A DNA stretch of 64,000 nt from Polyangium spumosum (GCF_009649845.1 NZ_WJIE01000007.1:62001-126000), one strand, 5' to 3'. Positions 18,263-28,453 are shown, counted from the first letter of the stretch. The notes: a model not told the origin generated them from the sequence alone. Program-made: numbers and translations.

Positions 18263-18600
18263 GGAAACATCCGAAACGTCTGGAAATGCCGCGGCTGGCG
18301 TACACGACGAAGGCGTCTCGCAGGACGCACCTCGCTCGTTCGTACCACATCGAGGGGCGCTCGTGGGGAGGAGGATGCGGACGCCCGTGAGGAAGGCGTG
18401 GCGTCGGCAGGCGAGGGGCGGATCCGGGCCGCATTCGAGCCGCAATTCCGGGGGAAATGGGCGTGCTACATTTCGAGGGCGGCGAGGCCCGGGAGAAACG
18501 AACGTATTCGCAGGCGCGCGCGCCGCTCGGGCGAGGCGCGAGGAGACAAAAAGCCCTGGGAAGGAGGCGCCGCTTTCGCTACCGTCGGCGCGATCCCCCG
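18263..18600. other. Divergent intergenic region between SRAP and the giant lipoprotein operon
   Basis: This 338-base gene-free stretch should carry back-to-back promoters. The first 40 bases next to the SRAP start are AT-richer than the rest (ATGGAAACATCCGAAACG at 18261-18278). No clear sigma-70 or sigma-54 element, operator or conserved hairpin was recognised. A GAAGGAGG sequence at about 18561 lies too far from the ATG at 18601 to be its ribosome-binding site. Confidence 0.4.
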
Positions 18601-21600
18601 ATGCTGGGTCGACTCGACCGAACGTCTCTCCTCGCCGCGGCCCTCGCCCTCGGAGCCTGCACGCGCGCCGCGCCCGAGCCCACGCGCGCCCCGAGCCACC
18701 CGCCGCCCGCGCCGTCCCCAAGGCTCGACGCGCCGCTCGAAGGCGGAGCGCGGCTGTTCCACACGGCGGTCGACGACGCGTTCTGGGTCTCGCACGAGCA
18801 AGGCCGGGATCGGCTGATCTCGGCCGGCGCGCGGTTCGAGCTGACGCCGGAGACGGGCGAGGTGCTCGCCGTGGCCTGGGACGTCGACCTCGCGCTGCGC
18901 GGCGATCCGCTGGTCGGGTCGCTCGCGGTCGCGGCGCACCTCGGCGGCGGGTTCGTACACTGGAGCCGCAACCGGGTCTTCCGGTCGGACACGTTCACGG
19001 GGCCGCTCCGGCCGGTCGCGCACGGCGGGTTGCTCGGGGCCGGAGCGGTCGTGCGGGGCGCGCGGAGCGGGCTCGACGCAGTGATGGTGTTCGGCGAGGC
19101 GGGCGCGGCGGCGCTGCGGAAGGGGAGCGATACGCTCGAGCCGGCGAGCGAGGCGGGGCTCGCGGATCTCGTGGCGCTCGGCCCGAAGCTCGGGTTACGC
19201 GTGGACGCCCTCGGCAGGCTGGCCTCGACGGGGGACGGCGGGGCGACGTGGAACGACGCGGCCGGCGTCGCGGGCCTCGGGAGCAAGACGGTGCTCGTCC
19301 AGCCGGACGCGCTCGCCGTGGAGACGTGGCGAGGGCGACTGCCGCTCGGCGCGGACGGGCGGTTCGGGGCGATGGACGGGGCGCAACACGGCTCGTCGCA
19401 CGGGCGCAACTTCGAGCCGATCCTGCCCGGATCCCGCGCGGACGATCGGAACGCGTGGTGGATATGGCGGGACACGCCGCCGATCCAGGCGGCGGTGCTC
19501 GCCGGGGCGAGGGTCGCGGCGGGGCGGGCGCTCGCGCTGGCGCCGACGGCCCTCGCCGAGGTGGACCTCGCGACGGCCACGATCACCCGCGCGATGACGG
19601 ATTTCCCGCAGCCGGGGCTGCTGTGCTCGGCGGTCCCGGGGCCCGAGGCGCCGCTCGTGGTCTGCGGCTGGGAGACGTACCAGGACTCGGCCTCGTACGT
19701 GCTCTCGCTTCGCGACGGGGCCTTCCCGCCCGTGGTCGAGCGGGCGTTCAGCGACGACGGGTATTTCGTGACCGACGACGCAGGCGCGCTCGGCTTCGTC
19801 GGGTCCTGCGCGCTCACGCCGAGGTTCTTCGACGTGAACGACCCGCCGCGCCTGGACACGAGCGAGATCCGGCCAGCGCCTCGGATCTGCGTGCGGCGAG
19901 GGCCAAACGACTGGGTCGAGCGCGTGATCGAGCTGCCCGAGGGGCGGGAGATCTACGGCTGGATCCCGCGGCGCGACGGGACGGCGGTGGCGCTCGTCGT
20001 CGACGGGAACGACGATGGTTTGCCCGCGCCGAAGGACGACGAGCCACGCGTCTCGGAGCAAGGCGGCGTGCGGATCGTGCGGGTCCCGCTGGATGTGGGG
20101 GGCCTCGTGTTCTCGCGCCCCTCGTGGAACCCGTACGGCATGTACGCGGGCGGCGCGCGGGGGCCACTCGGGCCGCTCGTGGACCGGCGCTTCCAGGTGC
20201 GCGAGGACGGCTCGATCGAGGGCTGGGTGGCGTCGACGAGCGGGGGCGAGGTGGGCGGCGTGTTCGCGGGGGTCGTCGTGGATCCACGCGGCCACGTGAC
20301 GGCGTACCCCCCGCCGCCGCGGGTGCTCGGCATGATCGTGACGGGTGATTTCGGCCTGTCGCTCACGCGGGACGGCGAGCTCTTCGAGACGCTCGATCAC
20401 GGGCGGAGCCATCACGCGGCGGGGCGCTCGCCCGTGCCCCCGGCGAGCTTCGGCGGGTCCTGCTCGCCGCTCGGGTGCGTGATCGGGCAGGTGACGCGCC
20501 TCGGCTGGGGCGCCCCGCGCGTGGAGCCCGTGGTGTACCCGGTCAAACCCTTCGAGGAGCCGGAGATCAAGGCGCCGGTGCGCCTCGCCTGCGCGCCGAG
20601 CGGCAAACCGGAGCTCGTCGCGGAGGCCGCGCTCGTGCCGGAGCGGAGCAGGTCGTCGTGGCAAACCGGGCTCGGCGACGTGATCACGCTCGTCCGCGAG
20701 GTGGAGAACGTGGCCGGGGAGCAGCGGGGGCAAGCGGCGCTGCCCGCGGACCTCCTGCAGTACGTGCCGCCGGACGTGCTCGCGCAGATCCCGAAGAGCC
20801 AGCTTCGGGCCATCGTGCAAGCCGCGCTCGCGGCGAGCGCGCCGCCGGGCGACGGGAAGGCGCAGGCGGCGGGGAAGGCGCCGCCGCGGAAGGCGAGCGG
20901 GCCGGCCTTGCGGACGCACTCGCTCGTGATGCGGGCGCCCTTCGATCCGAGCGGATCACCCGTGCGGATCGACGCGACGGGCGCGGACCTCGAGGAGGCG
21001 CGGCGCGTGGCGGTGACGCCGCTGCTCGCGCCGAAGGGGGACCTCGGGTTGCTCTTCGTGATGGACAAGCACGAGCTCGTGGTCACGCGTGATCGCGTGA
21101 CGAGGCTCCCGATCTTCGAGCCGCGGCGGTACGCCCCGATCAGCGACGGCGCGGGGACGAGCGGGCTCTTGCTCGGCCCGGAGCGCGCGCTCGTGCTCGG
21201 CGAGATCCGGCGGCGTATGTCGCTCGAGGAGCACGGGCAGGCGCCGATGCGTCCGCCGGTGTTCCTCGGCCAGGAGCGCGACGGCGGGTCGCGCAGGCCG
21301 ATGGCGCTCGGGCGGCGGGACGACGGGGCGCTCGGGCTCTTGCTCTGGGACGGGAGCCCGCCGCGGGTGGTCGCGATCGCGGAGCTCGATCCGAAGACGC
21401 AGAGCCCGAGGCCCCGCGCGCCGCTCGCGCCGTGGTCGACCGCGACGACGGCCGACGATCCCCGCTGCAAGAAGGCCTCGGGGTGGCGCGCGCTCGTGCC
21501 GATCGAGCCCTCGTCGTGGCTCGGGATCGACACGCGGGCCTTGCCGGGCGTCACGCTGCGCGGGCTGGGCGCGGCGCTCGTGCGCTGGAGCGAGTCCCGC

Positions 21601-21786
21601 GTGTGCGTGGAGGCGATCGACGTGGCGGCCGAGCGGCGGCCCGACGACGGCACGCGCAGCGAGGGCCACCTGGTCGTGCGCTGGGAGGCCTCCGGCGCGG
21701 CGCGGCGCGGCGCGGCGCTGCTTTCGGGTGGGCTGCGGCAGGAGCTCGCCTGCAAGCTCGAGCCGGCCGAGGAGCCGTCGCGATGA
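18601..21786 (+). CDS. Giant lipoprotein, paralogue 1 of 3 (BNR/Ycf48-like propeller)
   Basis: This is a 1061-residue exported lipoprotein. Its short signal peptide ends in the lipobox LALGAC, followed by a Pro-rich linker. A propeller-like repeat with GDGGATWNDAAG lies near residue 212 (BNR/Asp-box type). A conserved paired-Cys motif SCSPLGCVIGQVTRLGW is near residue 618. The C-terminal part has VRWSESRVCVEAIDVA and the final ELACKLEP. The next two genes share this plan, spacing and length, so the three arose by tandem duplication. The stop overlaps the next ATG (ATGA, 21783-21786). A low-complexity insert of about 60 residues (APPGDGKAQAAGKAPPRKAS) is unique to this copy. The function is unknown; an outer-membrane surface protein is inferred. 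Confidence 0.75.
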   Translation: MLGRLDRTSLLAAALALGACTRAAPEPTRAPSHPPPAPSPRLDAPLEGGARLFHTAVDDAFWVSHEQGRDRLISAGARFELTPETGEVLAVAWDVDLALRGDPLVGSLAVAAHLGGGFVHWSRNRVFRSDTFTGPLRPVAHGGLLGAGAVVRGARSGLDAVMVFGEAGAAALRKGSDTLEPASEAGLADLVALGPKLGLRVDALGRLASTGDGGATWNDAAGVAGLGSKTVLVQPDALAVETWRGRLPLGADGRFGAMDGAQHGSSHGRNFEPILPGSRADDRNAWWIWRDTPPIQAAVLAGARVAAGRALALAPTALAEVDLATATITRAMTDFPQPGLLCSAVPGPEAPLVVCGWETYQDSASYVLSLRDGAFPPVVERAFSDDGYFVTDDAGALGFVGSCALTPRFFDVNDPPRLDTSEIRPAPRICVRRGPNDWVERVIELPEGREIYGWIPRRDGTAVALVVDGNDDGLPAPKDDEPRVSEQGGVRIVRVPLDVGGLVFSRPSWNPYGMYAGGARGPLGPLVDRRFQVREDGSIEGWVASTSGGEVGGVFAGVVVDPRGHVTAYPPPPRVLGMIVTGDFGLSLTRDGELFETLDHGRSHHAAGRSPVPPASFGGSCSPLGCVIGQVTRLGWGAPRVEPVVYPVKPFEEPEIKAPVRLACAPSGKPELVAEAALVPERSRSSWQTGLGDVITLVREVENVAGEQRGQAALPADLLQYVPPDVLAQIPKSQLRAIVQAALAASAPPGDGKAQAAGKAPPRKASGPALRTHSLVMRAPFDPSGSPVRIDATGADLEEARRVAVTPLLAPKGDLGLLFVMDKHELVVTRDRVTRLPIFEPRRYAPISDGAGTSGLLLGPERALVLGEIRRRMSLEEHGQAPMRPPVFLGQERDGGSRRPMALGRRDDGALGLLLWDGSPPRVVAIAELDPKTQSPRPRAPLAPWSTATTADDPRCKKASGWRALVPIEPSSWLGIDTRALPGVTLRGLGAALVRWSESRVCVEAIDVAAERRPDDGTRSEGHLVVRWEASGAARRGAALLSGGLRQELACKLEPAEEPSR

Positions 21787-24746
21787 GGCGCGCCGCCCTC
21801 GGATCGGCCTGCGCGCTCCTCGTGGCCGCGGCGAGCTGCGGGGGGGCGCGCCCCGCGTCGATCACGCCTCCCGCGGGAGGAGCGGCCGGCGCGGCGACGG
21901 CGACGCCGCGGGCCTCGGCGCTGGGTACGCCGCGCTGGATCGTGGAGGAGATCACGGATTGGGTCGAGCGCGCCGAGGCCGGGGTCGATCGGTGGCTCGT
22001 CGGCGGTCGCCGTGTCGAGACGCGTGGCGCCGACGTGGTCGAGGCGGTCGAGGACAAGTCCGACTACGAAGGAGCCACGGTCGCCCCGCCGTGGAGCGCC
22101 GCGCCGGATGCGCCCTCGCGGTACGTGCTCTGGCGAGAGCGTGAGGTCTTCGGCGCGGCCACGTGGCTCGGCGAGGTCCGGCCCCTCGGCGAGCTGCCGG
22201 CGCCCGTGCAAGGCTCGTTCGACTGGCTCGACGGCACGGGGCTCGTCACGGAGGCCGGCGTGTTCGTCGTGCCCCCGGGGGGAGGAGCGCCCCGCGAGCT
22301 CGACCTGCCCGGGTTCGCCACCGGGCTCGCGGCCGACGCCCGCCGCGCGCTCGTGCTCACAGTGTTCGGACATGCGCGCCTGACGACCGACGGCGGCGCG
22401 ACCTTCCGCGACGTCTCGGCCGAGCTGCCGGAGGCCCTGCTGGTCGAGGTCCGCGGCGAGGATCTCCACGTGCTCCTGCACAGCGAGGAGAGCCGGCTCG
22501 TCGACGCGCGTGGGGCCATCGTCTCGGATCGCGCCCCGCAGGGCCCCGCGCGCCACAGGCCGCCGCCCGACCTCGACGACCACTGGCCCGACGACCTGGG
22601 CATGACGCCCCTCGACGCGGCGACCTCGCGGGGCCTGCGCTGGCTCGAAGGTGACGTGATCGCGGTCGCGGAAAATGGCACGGTCGCGCGCGTCGACCTG
22701 CGCACGGGCCGGGCGAACGCGCGGCTCGTCTTGCCCACGCCCGAGCAGAGCTGCGCGCCCCTCCGCGTGAAGGACGCCGCGCTGCTCGTCTGCGAGTCCG
22801 ACAACCGCGCGACGGTGCTCGACCTCGCGAGCGGCGGCCGCGTGGAGCGCACGTTTGATCTGCCCGGCGCCCCGAGCTGGGATCGCTTCGTCGTCGCGGA
22901 CGGCGAGGCGCTCGGCTTCCTCGGCCCGTGCGAGGGGCCCGCGCCCGGCTCGCCGGCCGACGTCGTCGCCTCGGCCTCGCCCACGAACGCCTCGAACCAG
23001 CGCAGCCCCGTCTTCTGCGTCCGCGCGGGCCCCGGCGCCTGGGTCGAGCACAGGCTCTCGCTCGCGGACGCGAGCGACGTCGTCGCCTGGATCCCCCGGG
23101 CCGAGGGCGCCGCCGTGGCCCTCGTGGCCATCCCGGGCACGTTCCTGCACGGCGCGCCCCGCGTCACCACACGCGGCCCCCTCCGCGTCGTCCGCGTGGC
23201 CCGCAACGAGCCGCCGCTCGACATCACGACCTACACCTCCGACTCGTCCGTGCTTCTCACCCGCGCGCTGCACGTCACCCCCGACGGCACGATCGAGGGC
23301 TGGTTGCCCTCGGCGCACGGCCCGTCGAACCTCGCGGCCGTCACCATCGACCCGGAGGGCCACGCGCGGCAGCACCCCTTGCCCGCGCAGACGGTCAGCG
23401 TCACGACCTCGGGCCGCTTCGCGATCGCCCGCACCGAGGCCAACCGCCTCTTCGAGACCACCAACTACGGCCGCACCTTCCGCCCCGTCGCGCCCCCGCC
23501 GAGCGGCGGCTCCACCGAGCCGCTCTCGTGCAGCGAGGTCGGCTGCCAGTTCGGCACGTTCCTGCGGATCGGCTGGAACGAGGGGCCCGACGCCCCTGCC
23601 GAGGACACGACCCCGGCCCGGCAGGCGCCCGGCTACCAGCGCACGATCCCGGACCCGCCGCTCGTGCGCCTCGCCTGCCGGTTCGCCGGCCCGGGGGAGG
23701 GCAAGCGTATCCCCGAGTCGTTTGGCCTCGGCTACACGCAGGCCCCGATCGCCCGCATGGCCCCCGGCCGCATCGGCTTCACGGGCGGCATGCTCATCCC
23801 CTGGAGCGGCACGCCGCAGCTCGCCACCTCCGCCGACGCCGAGATCGCCTTCGTCCCCCTGCTCGACCTCGCCGCGCCGATCACGCGCGCCACCGTGCCG
23901 CTCTCGCGCCTCGGCAGCTCCCCGTTCCACCCGCACGAGATCCGGCTCGGTTACGTGCTCGACGGCGCGAAGGTGCGCGCGGTGGCCACCTCGGGGTACG
24001 GCCGCTGCGCCGCCCCGCTCACCGACGACGCGGGCCTGACGATGCCCATCGGCGGCGGCTGCACCGAAGAGCCCACGGTGGGCGTCGTGCTCGGCAGCCG
24101 CGCCCTGCTCGTGCATGGAGCGAGCATCCGGCGCGCTGTCTCCACGGTCGAGCTGCCCCGACAGACCCGCGACAAAACCCCCGGCCGCCCCGTCTCCGCC
24201 GGCGTCTTGCGCGAGCTCGGCTCGCTCCACCCGCCGAACGGCGCCCACCGCTACGACCTCGCCGCCGGCCTGCGCGGGCAGAGCCCCGTCGTCATCGCGG
24301 TCGACGCCGCCGGTGACGCCGTGCTCGCCCCGCTCGACCCGGATCGAGGCGCCCTCGGGGCCGAAACGCGCCTCGTGTCCCTCGAAGGCCTGCTCGCCGC
24401 CTCGGATCCCCGCTGCGCGCCCGCGCCCGACGACGCCCGCGTCGTCCTGCCCTTCGACACCGCGATCGGCCTCGCGCAGGGCTCGCTCCTCGGCGTCACG
24501 GCGAGTGGCTCCGCGGGGCTCGCCGTGTTGCGGTGGTCCGAGGCGCGCGTCTGCCTCGAGGCCGTGGAGATCGCCGTCCGCGACGAGCGCCACGAGCCCG
24601 AGCTCGGCGCCTACGACCCGCCGGGCACGGTCCGCAAGCTCGTCGCCCGCTTCGACGGCAAGGGCCCCGGCAAGGGCACGCTCGTCGTCCTCGGCTTCGG
24701 CGCCGAGGTCCGGCAGCCGCTCACCTGCGAAGGCATCGTCCGATGA
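21783..24746 (+). CDS. Giant lipoprotein, paralogue 2 of 3
   Basis: This is a 987-residue protein starting at the ATG overlapping the previous stop. The signal peptide ends LVAAASC, a plausible lipobox, followed by a Gly/Ala linker. The Asp-box-like TTDGGATFRDVS is near residue 199, NYGRTFRPVAPPP near 565, and the paired-Cys motif SCSEVGCQFGTFLRIGW near 581. The C-terminus contains LRWSEARVCLEAVEIAV and ends QPLTCEG. Positions match the neighbours to within a few tens of residues. It is coupled by ATGA to paralogue 3 (24743-24746). It is probably a surface-exposed multi-bladed propeller. No catalytic signature was seen. Confidence 0.75.
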   Translation: MRRAALGSACALLVAAASCGGARPASITPPAGGAAGAATATPRASALGTPRWIVEEITDWVERAEAGVDRWLVGGRRVETRGADVVEAVEDKSDYEGATVAPPWSAAPDAPSRYVLWREREVFGAATWLGEVRPLGELPAPVQGSFDWLDGTGLVTEAGVFVVPPGGGAPRELDLPGFATGLAADARRALVLTVFGHARLTTDGGATFRDVSAELPEALLVEVRGEDLHVLLHSEESRLVDARGAIVSDRAPQGPARHRPPPDLDDHWPDDLGMTPLDAATSRGLRWLEGDVIAVAENGTVARVDLRTGRANARLVLPTPEQSCAPLRVKDAALLVCESDNRATVLDLASGGRVERTFDLPGAPSWDRFVVADGEALGFLGPCEGPAPGSPADVVASASPTNASNQRSPVFCVRAGPGAWVEHRLSLADASDVVAWIPRAEGAAVALVAIPGTFLHGAPRVTTRGPLRVVRVARNEPPLDITTYTSDSSVLLTRALHVTPDGTIEGWLPSAHGPSNLAAVTIDPEGHARQHPLPAQTVSVTTSGRFAIARTEANRLFETTNYGRTFRPVAPPPSGGSTEPLSCSEVGCQFGTFLRIGWNEGPDAPAEDTTPARQAPGYQRTIPDPPLVRLACRFAGPGEGKRIPESFGLGYTQAPIARMAPGRIGFTGGMLIPWSGTPQLATSADAEIAFVPLLDLAAPITRATVPLSRLGSSPFHPHEIRLGYVLDGAKVRAVATSGYGRCAAPLTDDAGLTMPIGGGCTEEPTVGVVLGSRALLVHGASIRRAVSTVELPRQTRDKTPGRPVSAGVLRELGSLHPPNGAHRYDLAAGLRGQSPVVIAVDAAGDAVLAPLDPDRGALGAETRLVSLEGLLAASDPRCAPAPDDARVVLPFDTAIGLAQGSLLGVTASGSAGLAVLRWSEARVCLEAVEIAVRDERHEPELGAYDPPGTVRKLVARFDGKGPGKGTLVVLGFGAEVRQPLTCEGIVR

Positions 24747-27700
24747 GAAAACGCGCCTTCCCCCGGGCCGCGCCCCTCGCCCTGCTCGCCGCCTCCTTCA
24801 CCGCCTGCGGCGGCGCGAAGCCCGCGCACCAGGGCGCCTCCACCGCAGCCCCCGCGCCGAAACTCCCCGCGCCCGCCGGACCCGAGGCGCTCCTCGGCCC
24901 GGCTCGGTACGTGCTCGCCGACGGCGTCGGCGTCGTCTTCGACCAGGCCGGCCGCCCCGCCGACCTGCCGCGCCCCGAGCCTGCCCTCGCCGACGGCACC
25001 CGCTTCCTGCTCAACGGCGGCCTCGTCCTCGCCGAGGCGCCTGGCCCCGAGCACCTCGTCGGCTTCCGCTCCTTGCCCGCGCGCCTCGGCGGCGGCTTCG
25101 TCTTCTGGTCGAATACGCGCACCTACCACGGCGCCACCTTCCTCGGCCCGCTTCGCCCCCTCGCCGAGGTCGCGGCCGAAGGCGGCGCGCGCCCCTGGCT
25201 CGACACCCTCGTCCTGCGCACCCCCCTCGGCCTGCTCGAGCTCGACCTCCGCGGCCCCGCCCCGGCCCTCCGCCGCACCGAGCTCGCGCGTTTCGCCGAG
25301 GCCATGTCCCTCGACGGCAAACACGGCGCCCGCATCGACGCCTTCGGCCGCGCCGAGATCACCCTCGACGGCGGCAAGACCTTCCGCGACCTCACCGCCG
25401 AGCGCGGCACGCGCCTCTCCGGCTTCATGGAGGGCCCGGCTGGCAGGCTCCTCCTGCTCACCGGCCAGGGCCACATGCAGCCCACGCTCGCCCTCGACCC
25501 TGGGAAGGGGCTCGTCCCCGTCGTCGCCGACCCTCCGAGCGACCTCGGCTGGGCGTCGATGCCCACCCCCCCGGAGGACCCGGCCCTCGCGAGCCGCACC
25601 CTCGCCCCTTTCGAGCTCGCGACCGCCGTCTTCGCCGGGGCCCGCCTCCCCGGGGGCCGCGCCATCGTCGGCGCCCGGGATCGCTCCGCCCGCGTCCTCT
25701 CCCTCGCCACGGGCCGCCCCCTCGGCGACGCCCCCTGGTCCACCGTCGCCGAGCCTTACGCCCGTTGCCAGCCCATCGCCCGCGGCGAAGGCCTCCTCTT
25801 CGCCTGCACCCACCCCCACGGCGCGCATGTCCTCGCCCTCGCGGGCGACCCCTCCGCGCCGCGCCTCGAAGCCACCTTCCCCGAGCCCGGGACCTTCGTC
25901 GCCGGCCTCCGCGAGCGTTTCGCCTTCCTGGGTCGATGTGGCGCCCTCGTGCCCACGGCCGCCGACTTCCGGGGCGCCCCGCCCGTCGAGATGGAGGGAC
26001 AAAACCGGCTCTTCGGCCCCAGCGAGCCCCCGCCCGAGCCCCAGGACCCGCCCGAGCCCCTGGATCCGACCCCCACCGACGACGCCTACGTCTGCGTCCG
26101 CGGCGCCGACGGCGCCTGGACCGAGCGACGCCTGCGCGGCGAAGACGCGGCCCACCTCTACCGCTTCCTCCCCGGCGACGGCGGCACCGTCACGGCCCTC
26201 GTCCTCCGGCCGAAGCCCGAGAAAGCCGCTCCCCCTCCCGAGGGCGTCCGCGTCGTCCACGTCGACCCCGACGATCCCGCCCTCGGCGGCGCCCTCTTCC
26301 CGGCCCTGCTCACGCCCCAGGAGGACCTCCCCTACCGCTCGATCGACCGCGACTTCTGGCTCGACGACAAGGACGGCTCCCTCCACGGCTGGATCGCCCT
26401 GCCCCCCGAGGGCGAGGACGCCGAAGATCCCGAGTCCATCCCCCAGGGCCGCTCCGAGCGCCTCCTCCCCGTCTCCACGCGCCTCGGCGGACGCTTCGCC
26501 GGCGTCCACATCCGCCTCGACGGCCGCGTCGAGGTCCACCCCCTCCCGCCCGGCGTCGTCGAGGTGGTTCGCGGCGGCCCCTTCGCCCTCGCTCGCGCCA
26601 GCGTCGACGACCTCGACACCTATCACGAGACCATCGACGGCGGCCGCACCTTCCGCCCCGTCGCCCCGCCCCCGCCCGTCGTCGAGCTCCGCGCTCCCTA
26701 CGACGCGAGCTCCATCCAGGGCTGCTCCGAGCTCGGCTGCGCCCTCGGAAACAGCGTCGTCCGCCTCGGCTGGGGGGGCCCCGCGCCCGCGGCCCCCAAA
26801 CCTCCGCCCCCCGACGTCCCCTCGGCGCCCGCTCCGCCCGTCGAGCGCCTCGGCGCGCTCCCCCTCCGCTGCCGGCTCGCCGGCCCTCCCGCCCCGAAGG
26901 ACACGCCCAAGCAGGGCACCTTCCTCCTCAACCCGAGCACGATCCGCCACGACCTCGGCTCTGCCGTCGGCGGCATGCGCGGCGACACCTTGACGGCCGA
27001 CGTCGGCCTCCCCTTCGACACGCGCCCCCTGCGCGTGGTCACCGTCAAGGCCCCTGGCTTCGTCCTCCCCCCGGCCCGGGACGCCCTCGTCCCTGTCCTG
27101 CTCGCGGAGGGCCCCTCGCCTGTCGGCTTCTTCCTCCGCGCCAACGACCGTCGCCTCGACCTCGGCCTCCCGCGTGGCCTTTCGAGCCCTTCCGCCCTCC
27201 CCTTCGAGCACGGCGGCGACTTCAGGGTCGCTGTCGACCTCGACCGCGGCGACCTCCTCACGCTCGCCTCCTCCGAGCTCTCCCTCCTCCGCGGCGGCCT
27301 CCTTCGCCCCTTCGCCAAACCTGGCTACATCCCCGACGTCAAGCGCCAGCGCCTCGGCCTTGCCCGCCGCCTCGGCAAAGGCCCCGCGCGGGTTGCCTTG
27401 AGCCTCGTCTCTGGCAGCTCCGGCGACATCCTCCTCGCCGACCTCGACCTCCTCCGCGCCACCGTCGGCCCGCTCCGCCCGGCCGGCAGCCTCACGCGCC
27501 TCGACCCCTCCGCCGCCTGCCGCCCCGACCCCGACGCCTACCGCCTGCTCGCCGACGTCCTCGTGGACCTGCGGTTCGACCCGCCCCACCCGGATCAGGA
27601 CGAAACCGGCCTCGACGCCACGGCCCTCGTCACCACCTCCGCGGGCCGCGCCTGCCTGGAGGGCCTCGAGGTCCGATGGCCGAAAAACGATCGGACGCTG

Positions 27701-27781
27701 ATCGTGCGATTCCCGTCTGGAGAAGCCATCGTGCGGGAGGCGGGGCAACGGGGCGACAAGGCGGTCTGCTCGAGCCCGTGA
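24743..27781 (+). CDS. Giant lipoprotein, paralogue 3 of 3
   Basis: This is a 1012-residue protein whose ATG overlaps the stop of paralogue 2. The signal peptide LALLAASFTAC provides a lipobox, followed by an Ala/Pro linker. The Asp-box-like TLDGGKTFRDLTAE is near residue 206, DGGRTFRPVAPPP near 640, and the paired-Cys motif GCSELGCALGNSVVRLGW near 658. Acidic Pro-rich inserts (EPPPEPQDPPEPLDP) are copy-specific. The third codon position is almost always C, more extreme than in paralogue 1. It ends the operon, 60 bases before the convergent RloB gene. The function is unknown; its relation to the other two copies is clear from motif order. Confidence 0.75.
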   Translation: MRKRAFPRAAPLALLAASFTACGGAKPAHQGASTAAPAPKLPAPAGPEALLGPARYVLADGVGVVFDQAGRPADLPRPEPALADGTRFLLNGGLVLAEAPGPEHLVGFRSLPARLGGGFVFWSNTRTYHGATFLGPLRPLAEVAAEGGARPWLDTLVLRTPLGLLELDLRGPAPALRRTELARFAEAMSLDGKHGARIDAFGRAEITLDGGKTFRDLTAERGTRLSGFMEGPAGRLLLLTGQGHMQPTLALDPGKGLVPVVADPPSDLGWASMPTPPEDPALASRTLAPFELATAVFAGARLPGGRAIVGARDRSARVLSLATGRPLGDAPWSTVAEPYARCQPIARGEGLLFACTHPHGAHVLALAGDPSAPRLEATFPEPGTFVAGLRERFAFLGRCGALVPTAADFRGAPPVEMEGQNRLFGPSEPPPEPQDPPEPLDPTPTDDAYVCVRGADGAWTERRLRGEDAAHLYRFLPGDGGTVTALVLRPKPEKAAPPPEGVRVVHVDPDDPALGGALFPALLTPQEDLPYRSIDRDFWLDDKDGSLHGWIALPPEGEDAEDPESIPQGRSERLLPVSTRLGGRFAGVHIRLDGRVEVHPLPPGVVEVVRGGPFALARASVDDLDTYHETIDGGRTFRPVAPPPPVVELRAPYDASSIQGCSELGCALGNSVVRLGWGGPAPAAPKPPPPDVPSAPAPPVERLGALPLRCRLAGPPAPKDTPKQGTFLLNPSTIRHDLGSAVGGMRGDTLTADVGLPFDTRPLRVVTVKAPGFVLPPARDALVPVLLAEGPSPVGFFLRANDRRLDLGLPRGLSSPSALPFEHGGDFRVAVDLDRGDLLTLASSELSLLRGGLLRPFAKPGYIPDVKRQRLGLARRLGKGPARVALSLVSGSSGDILLADLDLLRATVGPLRPAGSLTRLDPSAACRPDPDAYRLLADVLVDLRFDPPHPDQDETGLDATALVTTSAGRACLEGLEVRWPKNDRTLIVRFPSGEAIVREAGQRGDKAVCSSP

Positions 27782-27841
27782 GCGCGAAGTGGCTCGGTGG
27801 CGGCGTCAAGAGCATCGAGCGGTTGCAAACCGAACGATGTT

Positions 27842-28453
27842 CTACGGTGGCGTTGGCGCACCCTTCGCAGCCATCAACTGCTCGACCAGCAGATGGACGG
27901 TCGTGCAAGGGTTATCTTTCTCGGGGTTGTGGTTCGCCCCGTAACTGGTGAGCAAGTTCCGAGCATTCTTGATCGCGTCCGGCAACCGGTCCCGCAACGA
28001 CATGAAGATCGTCTCGTCGTTCTTCTTGTACGGTCGACCGAGACGCTGGCTCAGTTTATCGGCATAGAGGTCGCGAGAGGTCGCCGAGGTATAGTACTCG
28101 AAGTGTAGCAGATACCAGATCTCGAACGCTTCGTTCGAGTAGGCGACCTGGAAGCCTGCGCGCCTCGCCTTCTCCAGCGCAGTATTGAAATTTTGCGCGG
28201 GAAACGAGTCCCGATCGAACACGCACCAATAATGGTCGTATCCCTCCTCCCTGCGCCGGATGGCTTCCTCGACCAGGCTCCGCGTGTTCCTGCCGGTCCC
28301 CACGACCTTGACCGATATGGAAGGGAGCCGGAAGCCCTCGAAGTACTGTGGCTCCGTCTTCGTTCCTTCACACACGATGAAGAAGGATGCGAGTGGCTTG
28401 CGTCCTCCGACGATACGCGGGCGGACGCCGCCCCTTGTGCCGTCGCGGGTCAC
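27842..28453 (-). CDS. rloB: RloB-family TOPRIM-like protein (AbiL-type defence effector)
   Basis: This is a 203-residue protein starting at a GTG inside the stop of the upstream ATPase gene (GTGA, 28450-28453). It has the RloB signature: FFIVCEGTKTEPQYFEGF with Glu29, then YWCVFDRDSF giving an Asp80-x-Asp82 pair, then SNEAFEIWYLLHF. The Glu plus DxD arrangement matches a TOPRIM metal site, as in OLD and PARIS AriB effectors. With RloA it forms a pair known from restriction-linked loci and related to the lactococcal AbiL abortive-infection system. It probably acts as a nuclease toxin released or triggered by the ATPase. Base composition is visibly lower in GC than its neighbours. Confidence 0.87.
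   Translation of the reverse strand: MTRDGTRGGVRPRIVGGRKPLASFFIVCEGTKTEPQYFEGFRLPSISVKVVGTGRNTRSLVEEAIRRREEGYDHYWCVFDRDSFPAQNFNTALEKARRAGFQVAYSNEAFEIWYLLHFEYYTSATSRDLYADKLSQRLGRPYKKNDETIFMSLRDRLPDAIKNARNLLTSYGANHNPEKDNPCTTVHLLVEQLMAAKGAPTPP

Noticed and set aside
24115-27951. 1278-codon frame overlapping lipoprotein paralogue 3
   Set aside because: It is an alternate-frame translation made of Arg/Pro runs. The lipobox-containing frame is the real one.
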